A program made the position numbers and the translations under genes. The notes beneath the pieces were generated by a model. It saw only the letters and a list, made by a program, of their open reading frames with translations, searched no databases and was not told the DNA's origin. A DNA stretch of 64,000 bases, taken from NCBI GenBank assembly GCA_963853835.1, contig OY970824.1, positions 77,014,372 through 77,078,371 on the forward strand, given 5' to 3'. This document shows, piece after piece, positions 53,546-64,000 of the stretch. The stretch comes from Calendula officinalis. Its lineage: Eukaryota; Streptophyta; Magnoliopsida; Asterales; Asteraceae. Each line of letters starts with the position of its first letter. Positions within the stretch are counted from its first letter, which is position 1.

Positions 53546-56508
53546 ATGAAAGAAAGAAAGCAGAGCATGGACCAAATACAAACACACCGCCACCGTAAAC
53601 CACGAAATCAAAAAGAGGCGGGTTTAAGTTTAACCGCTTCGCAAATGGACGATTCCGCCACCGATGCCGACAATTCCGCCGGTAATCGCCGTCGTGCTGA
53701 TTCTAAATCACAGCTCTTCTCCGATGGCGAGAAAGTTCTCGCTTACCATGGCCCTCGTATCTACGAAGCTAAGGCATGTGCATTTTTCTTCAATCTATTT
53801 AACTTGATTTCACACTCTCATTTCTGTTTACTTATATGCTGTTGATTTATGTTTTGACCTAATGAGTTGAAGCAAATCGAGATGATGACCGCGATATTAG
53901 AACATGACTACTACTTATTTATGAAGAAACCAAAATTAATTGGTTTTGATTGCTTGATCAATTTTATATGGCTTAATCAGATTGTTAGGGATCCCATTTC
54001 AGATTCGGAAACTATAAATGTCTTCAGGTAGTCGTGAATGTTGATGATTGTTGCGATTGTAAATGGTAGTTTTTCCATAGTGCTAATTTGGTTAAGTTTT
54101 ATCATTTTTTTGAGGTAGGTGACATGATAACTGGTTATGTGAAACAATAACCTAGTAATCAGCATTGATTTCTATAAATATGTGAAAGTAGAACTAAGAA
54201 CACTTATTTAATTGGACACTGTAATCGTGCGTGTTGCAAGATTTGCACGCGTAGATTCGGATTAGATACGGATTTATCCACGAAAGATTCGTTCGATTGG
54301 GCGCATATACTTGTAAATAAAGCTGAACCACAGTTACCAAATATTATCTAATTCAACATTTTCAACCAGATAACAATTTGATCTCATGCTGTTTACAATG
54401 TTTAGTAATTGAAAATACACAAATGTTTCGTGTTTCTTACAATGATCTATGCCATACACCGCATATTATGTTTTCCATCTTGTTTAATGATATAATTCAG
54501 TTAACAATCTTATGATTGTAGATGCAAAGTTTTTTCTAATTCTCCAAAAGCACTTGTTCTGTATCACTTTTTTTCAAATAATAAACTATGCAAACGTTAT
54601 TCTTTATTTTGCAGGTTCAAAAATCTGAGGTTCATCAGAAGGAATGGAAATATTTCGTTCATTACCTTGTAAGTTCAAGACTCATAATTTAGCTGTTAGT
54701 TTTACAGATTCTTACAATGATTAATTGCTTATTTACGTTTACATTGCAATACTAACCGACATACATTTTTCGTTTTATTTTGCAGGGTTGGAGTAAAACG
54801 TGAGTATTCTTTTCATTTCATATATGCTTTACTGTTATAGAAATTTCAAGCTTAATGAATAGAGATCAATAATAAACGGAATTTATATCCTTTTTGCAAC
54901 GTTTAATTTGAACGGTTTGCCAGTTGTGTAGATATCAGGGTTATAATATGATGAGGAAAAAGAGAAATATAATACAATATATGCTAGTTTTGATTTGTAG
55001 AAAGAAAATATGCAGAAATGGTAGTTAAATATCTGTTATGTCGGTGACAGTTGGGATGAATGGGTAAGTGCTGAACGCCTAATGAAATACACTGAAGAAA
55101 ACATGGGGAAACAGCGAGCCCTTGACAAAAAATGGGGTGTCAAGAATAATTCTAAGTCAAATCAAACCAAACCCAAAATATCGAATGGTATTCCTTATTT
55201 CCATTATGGTTCTCAATCATAAATTTGTTTCCAAATTTTATACTTTAATTACTAACAACCGTATTTTTCCTGTTATTTGAACGTTATTGTAGGGACAAAA
55301 GGGAAGAAACGAAAGAATGATCATAGCACTGAGGTATTTTTCCCACAATTACATATTACATATTATATATATGTTACATTTTAAACTTGACGTGACATGA
55401 TGAATAGTGGCATACATGCAGCTTAATTTTTTTTCTTCTTTTTTTCTGCTTTTTTGTTGACCTTTTTTTACCATCCTTTTTCTTTGTAGACTTTTCTTTT
55501 TGTTCAGTTGTAGAATATTATCCTTTAATTAACATGTATATATATGTACCAGAAGGAGATTGCGCCTATTGAAAACCCTGTGACCATTCAAATTCCAACC
55601 ACTTTAAAGCAGCAACTTGTTGATGATTGGGAATTTGTCAATCGGAAGAATAAGGTGTTTGTTAACTATCGTTATAATCTATAAATATTTATTTAACATT
55701 TTGTTATTTATAAATAATATCTTATACTGATGCAGTATGTTAAACTTCCTCGTTCGCCAAATGTTGATGAAATATTGAAAGACTACCTCGAATACACCTC
55801 AAAAAAAGATGGCATGTAAGCATGCATGCGTTGTTCATATATAAAATAAACTATTTTTTTTATTTACTTGAAGTAATTGATAAGTGTTCAAAAAAAGATG
55901 GCATGTAAGCATGCATTCGTTGTTCATATATAAAATAAACTTTTTTTTTTTATTTACTTGAAGTAATTGATAAGTGTTCAATAATAGTGTCTTAAATACA
56001 GGATTATAGATTCAATTAGTGAGATTTTGAAAGGATTAAGGTGTTACTTTGATCGGGCTCTACCAGTAATTCTTTTATACAACAAAGAACGTGAACAATA
56101 TAGTAATGCAGTTCAAAATGATGTTTCACCTTCAACCATATATGGTGCTGAACATTTACTTCGTCTTTTTGGTAAAAAAATTTAACCCTTTTCTTTTTTA
56201 TCCACATATTTATACAATTGTCAATAATCAATAACCTCTTTGGTGGCATGCAGTTAAGTTGCCGGAGTTATTGCCATATGTTAACATAGAAGAGGATCTA
56301 CTGACTTGCTTGCAGCAAAAAAATCTTGATTTTCTCAAGTACAGCTCTCTTTTTTAATTATTTGTTTTCAATTGTTTATCTATTTTTAAACATAATGTTG
56401 AATTTATTTATATCATTGAACTTTTTTTTATCTAGGTTTTTGGAAAAGAATCAAACCGATTTCTTCCTTTCTTCATACGAAGACGATTCAAAAGTTTCTG
56501 AAGCTTGA
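53546..56508 (+). CDS. MRG2: MRG-family chromatin protein (MRG1/MRG2-like), 10 exons
   Basis: A reader of H3K4/K36 methylation. In Arabidopsis MRG1/2 act with CONSTANS and NuA4-type acetyltransferases to promote FT expression and flowering. Exons: 53546-53773, 54615-54668, 54786-54799, 55051-55187, 55293-55333, 55553-55654, 55736-55815, 56002-56171, 56254-56338, 56436-56508; the joined frame is open. Chromo barrel: EKVLAYHGPRIYEAKVQ, EWKYFVHYLGW, WDEWVSAERLMKY. After a basic linker (KGKKRKND) comes the MRG domain: LKQQLVDDWEFVNRKNK, LPRSPNVDEILKDYLEY, LPVILLYNKEREQY, IYGAEHLLRLFVKLPELL. The end is KVSEA-stop. The start could instead be the in-frame ATG at 53645 (MDDSATDADNSAG), which resembles family N-termini and gives 294 aa; the upstream ATG gives 327 aa. 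Intron 1 has a GC donor (AAG|GCATGT) and exon 3 is 14 nt. The symbol is MRG1 or MRG2; I cannot tell them apart. Confidence 0.93.
55801..55980 (+). repeat. 91-bp tandem duplication across the exon 7 donor of MRG
   Basis: Text from AAAAAAAGATGGCATGTAAG through GATAAGTGTTCA is repeated at about 55890-55980. The second copy lies in intron 7 and repeats both the last bases of exon 7 and its donor site. Confidence 0.9.
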
Positions 56509-58690
56509 GTTGAGTAGTGAGTGGCAGAACAGAGATGCCATTCCACCATTTTTATTTTATCATAGTTATCATCACAATCTACAAATACAAACAATCCATA
56601 TCATATCCCAATTTTGTTGTGACTAAACTTCACCTTTTTTTTTTACTTTTTTTTTTTTTTTTTTGGGTATAGTGAGTGATCAACCATGGTTAATACTTAA
56701 TCGCCATGGGTTTACACGGTTGGTATGCAGTTATGTATTACTGAAAGCCATTAAAATATAGCATGTATTGATAGCTTAACTTGGAAAATTTATGTTAGTA
56801 TAATTTGCTACGTTTCCCTTAACAAAAACTTCTATCAAATAAATGCCCCCTCAAGTGAAACTGTTACTAAAATAACAAATTTTAGGGGTATTTTGGCGAG
56901 TCTTAAAAAGAGTATAATTAGTTGACTTATAGTGAATGATATTTAAGGGTGTCAATGTGAAAATGAGAATGTTGAGATGACTATTATGCTTGAGCCACCA
57001 TATCAATCACTCTGAACGTTTGCCACTTTTATCACACCATAGTTGACACTTTTAGAAAATTATAATTTATAAATCATAATATATAATGTTGGTTTTTATA
57101 TTTGTACTTATAAGTTATAAATGAGTTAACGTGTTGGAAACATATTTCTAAAGTTAGCCTTAACCCAACTAATTTACTAAACATGTTAATCGAGTGCAAT
57201 CATTTACGACCTTAAACTGGTTTGACTCCAACCCTAGTTTGTTTAGTTCGTTTAGTGTTAAGATTGATGACCATAGTTAGTTATAGGAAATTAGGAAGTC
57301 ATGTGTCCACACACGTACGATTTATGCAACAATAAAATCTTTTGGTGCAGGAATAGTATCAGGACCAGATTTGGCCACGGTACCATAAAATCTTTTAATT
57401 ACCACATGACTCTCACTACCATGTGAACTATATACTTTTGGTCAACATAATTTTAGGTCAACGAGATGTTAGGTCAACCCCATGACCGGTGAAATATCAC
57501 AAGGTGTTAGATGACGAAAATGACCCCTAATATATTGGTGTATTTTTCTCACGGAGTGCTAGCCATCTGGTGTAAAAGGCAAAAAGAAGTGGTCAATGGT
57601 CAAAGAAAAGGGGCCCCTTTTTTCCAATGCTTTGGAAGGGTCACGATTGCCAAAAAGATGATGAAGTGAAAGTCGATACACTGATGTATAACAAACAATA
57701 TAAACATATAAAATCGTGTGGATAAGCGTAACGCAACTTTCATTAATTACTTAATTGGCGTTTCGTTATTTTAATCCGATATATTCTTAATTCTTTGTTA
57801 AATTAATTATAATGGTTTGATTTAGCCAAGTTAGAAATGAAATCTAGATCATAAATTAGAAACGGATTTTAATGTTTCGTAATCTTGGGACATAGATGCA
57901 ATGTTATATGGTTTATGAAGTTGTATTAATGTAATTTTATTTATTTTATTAAAAAAGCGAAGGAGTCTTATGATTTAGAAAACGTCAAATGGATCGAATA
58001 GAAATGATCACATGTTGTGGATAGTTTAAGACCACCGAACTAGTAAACTACAATGATTATCTACTACCATCAACAATTGCTACAAAGTTGAAAGCAAATC
58101 TCGATAACGACTATTAAAATTAAAAGACTTGATAGACGCAACTACAATTTAAACTGTTACTAAAATAACAAATTTAATAAAAAATAACGTGTGAATTAGT
58201 GAAAGCTTTCTTAAACCAGATAAACTTACACGCACTTTGGTTTATGAAGTAAGTTCATTAAAAGATAGCTTAGTCATAAAAATACTAATAACTTTTAATA
58301 TCTAACAGCTTGTAAAAATAAAATAAAAAATCAACCTATAGGACTTTACGGTTAGGGGGAATTAATTATTTAAAAATGTATTTAATGGAGTTCTGATTTT
58401 AACCGTTAGATGTAACTTTCATACTTTATGATTGCCAACCATTGCCTTCTCAATCAATCATTCCTGATTTTCATAATCAATATGTTTTTCTCTGTAGACA
58501 CTTCTTAATTACATAATGCAACATTAAAAAAAATTCACATGCTTAATTTGCCTATAATTTTTCGTTTGAACACCAACAAAAAGCAAGCCGAGACCGAGTT
58601 TCAGTAAAGTCATCACTCAACCCCAACAAGCCAAAATAGAATTAAAAAAATCTAGTGAGAAGCTAGGATAATGCAAAGAGTTAAAAGCAA
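56509..58690. other. Intergenic; 3' flank of MRG, no gene recognised
   Basis: The first 150-200 bp are probably the MRG 3' UTR. A poly-T run lies at about 56640-56664. The rest is AT-rich with no coding signal I can support. Confidence 0.45.
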
Positions 58691-59095
58691 GACAAGTGAC
58701 CAGCACACAATCGGGTCGAATGTCACTTGGATATGGGCGATTGACAGTTCGGGTTTCTCCGTCCCATCTCTCAGGTATGCGATTGATGATTTTTCCCTTT
58801 GGCATGAGGTGTTTGATTCCTACTAAGCCGAATCTTATAAAACGAAACATCATTTGCCTCTCGCAACTCTACCCTCTCTGTGATAATGTTGATGAAGATG
58901 CGGATCATCTTTTCATTAGATGCTCGGTTTCTAGTCAAGTGTTGTGCTTTTGATGTACCTTTCCGGATTCAATTGTATTGGTGATGTTTTCGATTGGCTA
59001 TATAGATAGGGTCGATGTCCCTGCTCTCGAAGGAACAGTTCTCTCAGGGGTTTTCTTTGTGTTTTTATAGATTATTTGGAGGCTTTGAAACAATA
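58691..59095 (+). pseudogene. LINE reverse-transcriptase C-terminal remnant (zf-RVT type)
   Basis: The plus strand reads PTKPNLIKRNIICLSQLYPL, then CDNVDEDADHLFIRCSVSSQ. This is the C-x2-C...H-x4-C zinc-finger part at the end of plant non-LTR reverse transcriptases (CPLCDDEDEDVDHLFIRC). A further phrase, IDRVDVPALE...FLWIIWRL-like, follows to about 59095 after stops. Only the last part of the ORF survives. Confidence 0.75.
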
Positions 59096-60124
59096 GATTA
59101 TCTAGATAATGTATGATCGGATTTGTATATTTTTCTCATGTCTTGCTTTGTTTATATATCAATGCGGGACAAGTATTTATCAACTACCCCACTTTAATAT
59201 TTGGCCTTTCCGCCATAATCAACACCTCGCGGCTCAGGTAATGAATGAGTCGCGTCAATCACAACTTCAGAAGGTATTGACGACTATAGTTCATAGTAAC
59301 ACAATAGCTTCAAATCACAAATTAAAGTCATGGTGGAATATTGGTACCCGCAAATTTAGGGTAGTTACTTTTATGCTTCCATCAATCTCTGGGTCTAGTT
59401 GTTGCACGAATAAAATGCAATGTTGCTTTGGTTTTTTTAACTTTTTATTCAACGATACATCTTTCGTTGACAAAAAGGAAGTTACGCATAGCCAATTTAG
59501 CCATCCCCTACCATACCCAAAAAAAAGACATAAAGTCTCTTGCTAGAAACATTACAAGAACATTAAAAGAAAATGGAAAGACAAAAACTCCATATAAGCC
59601 AAGAAAGCCTATTATAGCCATATATTTCATTCAAGAAAATAACAGCGCTCTCAATTCATCTTGAATTCTTGAAACCAAGACGTTGACATTGTTAAAGTTG
59701 AAGTGTTTCAAGCTTTCCAAAATAGCCTCATCATGCCTCTGATAGACGCTTGTAGAAACTACTTTTACCTTCTTAAATTACCCAAATCAATAAAACTATA
59801 AATTAATTGATCCAACAATTCATGTTGCACAAGTAAAACTGTAAAACATGTGCTCAATACTACAATACATCCTTTTGGTGAGAGGATGTGATAGGCATTC
59901 CTTAAACTCTCTTCCGTTATCTCCCATTTGCCATTCAAAAAATATACTATATATTTCAATAGACCCTTCCTTTAATTCGTATAACTCAGGCTCAGCGATG
60001 TTTTTGAGGAAGTACAGTCCCACAAAGCCCATGCTTTAAAAAATCTCAAATTTTCAAATAATCTTAAAGCTTTTAAGTTAATTTGATAATTTAATAAAAA
60101 AAACTAAAAAAATCCAATTTTTCA
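59096..60124. other. Intergenic, no gene recognised
   Basis: Several overlapping ORFs on both strands (for example 59109-59546 plus, 59820-60032 minus) have no recognised similarity or splice structure. Confidence 0.4.
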
Positions 60125-61841
60125 TCTATAAATATAATAAAAGAAGCTTTAGGGTGCCACGTGACATTTTTTTAGAGCCCCAACTTGCCAAGTGGCAGCT
60201 CCTTATTGGCCAACACATTTACTTTCCCGCCCATAATTTCAGTTTTATTTAACTATCACCTAATAATTTGCCATAATTTCGAATTACATTCAAATTTTTT
60301 CCTATTAAAACGTACTAATAGCAAATTATGTTTCTTAAATTATCTCATTCATAACAGCATCAATACATTGCAATTTGAATTTAGATTGATTGTTTTTAAA
60401 ATTTTCCTAATATAAAAGAGTTATTTATGGAACTCTATATTCCCCCAATATTATGAAAACCGTAAGACTCAATTCACGCAAACAATTGCAGAAGCAGAAG
60501 CAGAGATGCTAATTGGTTTATCATCTTTCTTTGAATGTTTTGTTTATTTTCTCTGACTTTAGGGGTTTGATAACTCTTGATTACATTCGCATGTAGCTAT
60601 TATGAATTTTTATTTGTTTATAAAATTCCGGTTCCTCAAACTCGATGACTAATACGTCATCCTATATTCATATATATTTACTGATTTCTGTTAATACATA
60701 TAACATAGTTGCTGTTTTTTATTCATATAATCTTTAAAGTATATCTTTTTAAAAGTCATCTTTTCATTTTCATTCATGCAAGCTTTACTGATTTCTATTG
60801 ATCCATATAACATAATTGGTGTTTTTCATTCATGTAATCTAAATAAGAATTTGCTCACATAAATTCATCATTTAACTATTACAATTAGAACAATAATAAT
60901 AATAAAATAATAATAATATATATCATTTTTCTTATCCTTAGTTTGACATGGTTGTCGTTCTTATTGGAGATAAAACTACTGGAAATTTTACTATGTTCAT
61001 ATTTTGTCCTTTTTAGTTGTAGAAATGTGGATTTATTATCGAAAGATTGCTATAAATTGTGAACTTTGTAGGATTTCTGAGGCAATCGTTGGTTTTTTCT
61101 TTCAGGATTTTGCACTCATGGTTGTATTGCAATTACCGACTCCGGAACCTCTTTATTTGTTGGTCCAACTGTAAGTTTCACCAGCTGCTATTTTGACTTA
61201 TTGTCTTTGACAATATGCTATATGATTTAGAGATATTTCCCCTTTATTTTGACGGTACATTTAAACAAATAGTACATTTTTGACAGAGCATTTAAACATC
61301 AAATTATTTGAAAACTTTGAAACTTTTTATGTGGGTAAGTAGGAGGGAAATATGGGTCACTGACTCACTGATCCCTCGGCATGTTTTTTAATAAAAAATT
61401 TCAGGTCCTTTGGGAGTGATGACTTTGCCAAAACTCTCTTCCAGGATGCCCTCTTTGGTGTTCAAAAAAAAAGTAGGAGGGAAATAGTTGGAGTAAAATT
61501 AGAGGTGAGTTTAACGTTTGTTTATTGTTGTTTTTTTAAAATTTTTAAAAGTGGTGCACACACTTCTTAAAATTGAGCTTTTGGAATTAAATTTGTTAGG
61601 CTTCACTAATATGCTTCAAGAATTGACAACAATGGGTTACAAAAATGACTTGGTTAATTTAAAGTTTATTGATTTGAACTGGGGATGTATTAGGGTTTCA
61701 TGTTGCGTTTTAAAAACATTATATATTTTCTTATCGTATATATAATAATCATGCAATTGAAGATAAATTTTTATATTCCATAAATATTACGTTTAGTAAA
61801 AATTATTAGCAGCCCGTGATTTTTCACGGGTCATAACCTAA
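60125..61841 (+). mobile_element. Non-autonomous Helitron (1.7 kb) with aspartic protease exon
   Basis: Starts TCTATAAATATAATAAAAGA after A (60124) and ends with hairpin CCCGTGA-TTTT-TCACGGG (61813-61830), TCATAAC and CTAA (61838-61841) before T. The TC...CTRR ends, A/T flanks and terminal hairpin are diagnostic. Near the 5' end it has GGTGCCACGTG, common in plant Helitrons. It carries at least one captured exon at 61106-61170. Confidence 0.85.
61106..61170 (+). pseudogene. Phytepsin-type aspartic protease exon
   Basis: A 65-bp exon with AG before and GTAAGT after, coding (G)FCTHGCIAITDSGTSLFVGPT. This is the second active-site region of plant saposin-containing aspartic proteases (FC.GGCAAIADSGTSLLAGPT), catalytic Asp in DSGTS. 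A phrase at about 61430-61460 (LPKLSSRMPSLVF in one frame) may be a second decayed exon (KLSSMPxVSF). Nothing else of the gene was found. Confidence 0.8.
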
Positions 61842-62543
61842 TATAGGATATATTTAAGGGATAAAAACCTGGCAAATCTCATATCCCATCCAAATGAACC
61901 AAGACTCCCAATATTTTCCTCTTCCCCTTTTTGACGATTTTAACCACACAAACAAAAAAAAAAAAAAAAAAAACCAGAAATCAACAACCAACCACATCCT
62001 TGACTTTATTTGCATATCCTGAATTAATTACAGTTATTATATTAACTTCTGTTAGTTTGTGACAAAATATTCTCTGAATTTAAGTGTTTATTTTCATAGT
62101 TAAACTCTTGATGAATTTTAATACTTCTATTTGCTTTTATTCGTGGGTGATGATTTGCACAAGAAAATGAGTTATTTTTATAAGGAAATTCAAAGGAAAT
62201 AGATAATCTTACCCTTAAATATGATATTTTTATGAGTAAATTACTGTTTTTGTCCCTGTGGTTTACCCGTTTCGGCGTTTTTGTCCCTATACTTTTTTTT
62301 CTGTTTTTTTGTCCCTGAACTATGCCAAATTCCGTTTTTTTTGTCCTTCCGTCCAAATTAATCCGTTAACTGACGGTATTTTTGTCCATTTCCCCAATTT
62401 ACCCCTGTTTTAACTTTTTTTATTTTCTTTTTCCATTCTCTTCCTTCTTCATCACACCATCATCTAGACAATGAATGAAGCTTTAAACACACCTGCTATT
62501 AACATATTCACCTCATAAACATCATCTTCTCCACCCCCACATC
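61842..62543. other. Intergenic with dispersed-repeat piece
   Basis: Poly-A run at about 61954-61972. 62234-62350 contains GAGTAAATTACTGTTTTTGTCC, the same kind of sequence as at 40527 and 42801. A minus ORF at 62042-62356 crosses it and is not credible as a gene. Confidence 0.45.
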
Positions 62544-63122
62544 TAGGGTTGAGCATAAAAACCGAAAAACCGAAACCAATCCGTTAAAACCGCCAAAACC
62601 AAACCATTAAAACCGAAACCATTTCGAAACCGCCGGTTCGGTTTTAGATTTTGGAAAAACCGATGGATTCGGTTCGGTTTCGGTTTCAACTACAAACCGC
62701 CCCATTAAGAAACCGCCCCACTAATATTTAATATATTTTCTATTTTATAGTTATTAAATAAAATTCGACCCATTTAAATAATTTTTAAGTCCATCTACTA
62801 CGGTTTATTAATGTTTATATTGTTATTATATGCTACAAAATACGTTTATAGTTTGAATTTCGGGCTAAAAATGACATTCATTCTTGAAACTTGTATGTAA
62901 TTTTAGAAAAGTGAAAATTAGTGCATGAAATTATATATTTATTTTCAAACAAGGTGGATTCGGTTTTAAAACCGAAACCGAACCGTTAAGGGCTAAAAAC
63001 CGTTATAAACCGAAACCGATAGAAACCGAAACCATTGGGTTTGAAAATCCTAAAACCGAAATTAGCGGATTCGGTTCGGTTTGAACCTAAAACCGCCCCA
63101 AACCGCCCTATGCACACCCCTA
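62544..63122. mobile_element. hAT-type MITE with AACCGAAACCG interior
   Basis: Ends TAGGGTTGAGCATA and, reversed, TAGGGGTGTGCATA; perfect 8-bp duplication CCCACATC (62536-62543 and 63123-63130). Both flanks consist of AACCGAAACC words; the middle is AT-rich. Confidence 0.9.
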
Positions 63123-63223
63123 CCCACATCCTATTCCCTTCAATAAATCAAAAGAGCCTCAAATTTTTCAAAATGAAACCCAAAATTAGAAACCAAACAA
63201 ACCCTAAGAACTAAAATCGATTT

Positions 63224-63299
63224 GCAGATCGAGATGGAGAGAGCGAGAGAGATGTCTGCAGATCGAGATGGAGAGAGCGAGAGAGATGTCTGCAGATCG
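63224..63299. repeat. 34-bp tandem repeat, 2.2 copies
   Basis: The unit begins GCAGATCGAGATGGAGAGAG and ends AGATGTCT; copies at 63224-63257 and 63258-63291, then a partial copy. The two full copies are identical. Confidence 0.92.
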
Positions 63300-63441
63300 A
63301 AGCTTTGAAGATCTGTTCACGATTCTTCTTCTTCTTCTACATCTGCTCACGTGTTCTTCTTGACTTGAATCTTGACCTGAAATGATGCATCTTCAATAAA
63401 AAAACAAACATCGGCGCATGAAATGATGCATCTTGACCTGA

Positions 63442-63639
63442 ATGACAACGATGGTACAGAATTTGATTAACATTGGTTGGGGCAGGTGTTTCAATTTGAA
63501 CGAACTTGAAGTTGCGACGAACGGGTTTTCGCTGGAGAACGAGATCGGAGAAGGAGAGTACGGTGTTGTGTTTTCGATGTTTGTTACACAACATTTTGTG
63601 TTTTCGAAGTTTTTCTTCTGCTCGAGCTGTTCAATTTAG
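63442..63639 (+). pseudogene. Receptor-like kinase fragment (N-lobe start)
   Basis: The open frame reads GWGRCFNLNELEVATNGFSL, then ENEIGEGEYGVVF. This matches the juxtamembrane and glycine-loop start of TMK/PTI-like plant receptor kinases (GWGHWYTLRELEVATNGFSD, ENVIGEGGYGVVYRG). The third loop Gly is Glu. After GVVF the text leaves the family (SMFVTQHF), without a good donor site. Either a captured exon or the start of a gene that is broken here. Confidence 0.65.
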
Positions 63640-63790
63640 TTATTTCCCCAAATTAATTTCATGTTTCATGCAGTTTCTGATATTATTGAGCTTTAATGTA
63701 AATTTTTACCTCCTTTTGAGTTTGATCTTAACTTTGTTCTTAATTTTGTGAAGATCCGTTCTTAATTTTGAGTTTGGTATTTGCAGGTTT

Positions 63791-63920
63791 AGTCAATTTA
63801 TTTAAGGTTTGATTTCAGATTATTTTAGGTGTTAATAAATCTAGGGTTCTTAATTAGTCATTTTATTTAAGGTTTGATTTCAGATTATTTTAGGTGTTAA
63901 TAAATCTAGGGTTCTTAATT
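63791..63920. repeat. 65-bp tandem duplication
   Basis: AGTCAATTTATTTAAGGTTT through CTAGGGTTCTTAATT occurs twice in a row (63791-63855, 63856-63920) with one or two differences. Very recent. Confidence 0.92.
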
Positions 63921-64000
63921 TGTTGAAGAAGATTCTTTGTTGATAAAACAAAGATGAAGAACATGAAGAAGGATGGAAAAAGACGAAAATACCCTTCATT

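Noticed and set aside
59109..59546. 145-aa plus-strand ORF
   Set aside because: No recognisable domain; composition is like the surrounding non-coding DNA and overlapping ORFs are of similar length.

Overview
This is a 64 kb piece of a plant nuclear genome. It is AT-rich and intron-containing, and it is packed with LTR retrotransposons, Helitrons, SINEs and TIR DNA transposons of the kinds found in eudicots. The copia polyprotein, its extra ORF, and the RRM protein at 21.2-22.0 kb resemble, from memory, proteins annotated in Asteraceae such as Tanacetum and Helianthus. That family placement is an inference and was not searched. No rRNA, genuine tRNA gene, CRISPR array or organelle insertion was seen.

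Layout: 0-0.7 kb is the edge of a copia element running off the left end (leader, primer-binding site and complete LTR). 4.07-15.12 kb is a full-length 11,047 bp copia element of Sirevirus type on the minus strand. It has 522 bp LTRs differing at 6 sites, a perfect TATTC target duplication, a PBS, a PPT, gag, protease, integrase, RT-RNase H, and about 3.6 kb of extra ORF2 after pol; its frames are broken in several places. 15.1-21.2 kb is gene-poor. 21.2-23.8 kb holds an RRM protein gene and a GT47 xyloglucan-galactosyltransferase-like gene carrying a frameshift. 24.5-37 kb is a mosaic: a PIF/Harbinger-like element containing a hAT MITE, Stowaway MITEs (one containing another MITE), a small Helitron, alternating inverted fragments of a WD40 gene, and a decayed duplicate of the GT47 5' region and its upstream flank. 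38.0-39.1 kb is an F-box pseudogene. 39.4-45 kb is MITEs, SINEs and microsatellites.

45.3-52.94 kb carries gene fragments with exon-intron structure. A JmjC demethylase piece comes first. Then comes a chimera of CSN2, exportin-1, pyruvate dehydrogenase E1-beta, a coiled-coil protein and an RG-rich protein, ending in a textbook Helitron 3' terminus (8 bp GC hairpin, then CTAG). 53.5-56.5 kb is the one clearly intact gene, a ten-exon MRG-family chromatin reader with a GC-AG intron and a 14-nt micro-exon. 58.7-59.1 kb is a LINE remnant. 60.1-61.8 kb is a TC...CTAA Helitron carrying an aspartic-protease exon. 62.5-63.1 kb is a hAT MITE, and a receptor-kinase fragment sits at 63.4-63.6 kb.

The genes do not form a pathway. 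The theme is repeated capture, duplication and decay of gene fragments by transposons around a few host genes. The most unusual items are the multi-gene Helitron chimera, the inverted WD40 array, hAT MITEs with shared ends but different repeat interiors, a short motif scattered through a Sirevirus's LTRs and coding regions, and a duplicated splice donor in the MRG gene.
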